Positions 30,487-30,995 of a stretch of DNA of 30,995 bases are shown piece by piece (position 1 is the stretch's first letter; each line of letters opens with the position of its first letter). Origin of the DNA: CAYZMH01 sp964479445 (GTDB taxonomy: Bacteria; Bacteroidota; Bacteroidia; Bacteroidales; GCA-2748055); the NCBI GenBank assembly GCA_964479445.1, contig CAYZMH010000037.1, forward strand, positions 1-30,995, read 5' to 3'. The notes beneath the pieces were generated by a model, which searched no databases, had not been told where the DNA came from, and saw only the letters and a program-made list of their open reading frames with translations. The position numbers and the translations under genes are program-made.

Positions 30487-30995
30487 ATGGAATCCATTGA
30501 TCAGATCGGGGCAAGGGCCCGGGAAGCATCGGGAGCACTTGCGCAATTGGATACAGAAACCAAGAACCGTATCCTGGAGAAGGTGGCCGATATTTTGGAG
30601 AAGAAAAGTTTCGAGATCCTGGAAGAGAACAGAAAGGACCTGGCACAGGCGCGTGAGATGGGATTGAAAGGAGCCATTGTCGACCGGCTGATGCTTTCGG
30701 AACAGCGAATCGGGTCGATGGCTGATGGACTTCGCCAGCTGGTGCAACTGGAAGACCCGGTAGGAGAGGTCGAGGGAATGAAGAGGCGGCCGAACGGACT
30801 CATGATCGGAAAGCGGAGGGTGCCCCTGGGTGTGGTGGGCGTGATCTATGAATCGAGGCCCAATGTGACGGCTGATGTGGGAGGATTGTGCCTTAAAACA
30901 GGAAATGTGTGCGTTCTGCGAGGCGGCGAAGAGGCCATTCATTCAAGCCAGGTCATCGTCTCCCTGTTCAGGGAGACCCTTAAGGCGATGGCGAT
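30487..30995 (+). CDS. proA: Glutamate-5-semialdehyde dehydrogenase (gamma-glutamyl phosphate reductase), N-terminal part
   Basis: An open frame begins at ATG 30487, 3 nt after the proB stop, and continues past the right edge, leaving 169 residues. RVPLGVVGVIYESRPNVTAD followed by VGGLCLKTGNVCVLRGGEEA is the ProA signature, and the N-terminus (ARAREASGALAQLDTETKNR) is typical. The enzyme reduces glutamyl 5-phosphate to the semialdehyde. With proB and proC, the window covers the whole proline route. The catalytic Cys lies beyond the edge. Confidence 0.94.
   Translation, partial: MESIDQIGARAREASGALAQLDTETKNRILEKVADILEKKSFEILEENRKDLAQAREMGLKGAIVDRLMLSEQRIGSMADGLRQLVQLEDPVGEVEGMKRRPNGLMIGKRRVPLGVVGVIYESRPNVTADVGGLCLKTGNVCVLRGGEEAIHSSQVIVSLFRETLKAMA

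Overview
The window looks like a chromosomal segment of an anaerobic or fermentative Bacteroidota bacterium, most likely Bacteroidales or a relative. The evidence is: promoters of the TTG-N19-21-TAnnTTTG type (clearest before the BlaI-like gene and before argR); weak or absent Shine-Dalgarno sequences with several TTG or GTG starts; a ribosomal protein L32 of the Bacteroidota type; an outer-membrane beta-barrel gene; the order bactofilin, atpZ-like gene, membrane protein, atpB; and a three-gene [FeFe]-hydrogenase cluster. There are no rRNA or tRNA genes, CRISPR arrays, insertion sequences or phage genes that I could recognise.

Layout. Positions 1-1220 (minus strand) hold a BlaI/M56-type repressor and sensor pair (the sensor is cut by the left edge) and dihydrofolate reductase. 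Positions 1460-4929 (plus) hold a NuoE-like subunit, a NuoF-like subunit and an [FeFe]-hydrogenase, closed by a clear terminator. Positions 4983-10943 are mostly minus-strand accessory genes: a small membrane protein, a prolyl-tRNA deacylase-like protein, a seven-helix membrane protein with a LuxR-type DNA-binding tail, a flavodoxin, a beta-barrel protein, a class IV aminotransferase, and an ABC ATPase whose permease survives only as a short broken remnant. One plus-strand membrane protein (7053-7745) lies opposite the LuxR-type gene, with a repeat-rich region between them. Positions 11267-14474 (plus) hold a single-domain response regulator and then the conserved run YceD/DUF177, rpmF, plsX, fabH. 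Positions 14583-20568 (plus) hold a bactofilin and the ATP synthase genes atpZ-like, orf126, atpB, E, F, H, A, G. A strong terminator-like hairpin sits between atpE and atpF; atpD and atpC are absent from the window. Positions 20580-23792 (minus) hold carB without carA. Positions 24014-30995 (plus) hold argR, a GNAT acyltransferase, argG, proC, an M20 deacylase, argH, proB and proA (cut by the right edge).

How it fits together. The hydrogenase trio would couple NADH (possibly with ferredoxin) to H2. plsX and fabH start phospholipid and fatty-acid synthesis and sit beside rpmF as in many bacteria. The right-hand block covers the last steps of arginine synthesis (N-acylcitrulline deacylation, argininosuccinate synthesis and cleavage), carbamoyl phosphate supply, and all three proline enzymes. 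argR and carB are divergent, and their shared region carries two ARG-box-like palindromes exactly 21 bp apart over the argR promoter. argB, argC, argD and argF are not in the window.

The points most worth a second look are the argR/carB operator region, the hairpin between atpE and atpF, the broken ABC permease, the operator-like repeats next to the membrane-bound LuxR-type regulator, the Ser in the first H-cluster motif of the hydrogenase, and the mixed arginine/proline cluster with its cysteine-bearing GNAT protein. I found no gene set that I could confidently call a wholly new system.
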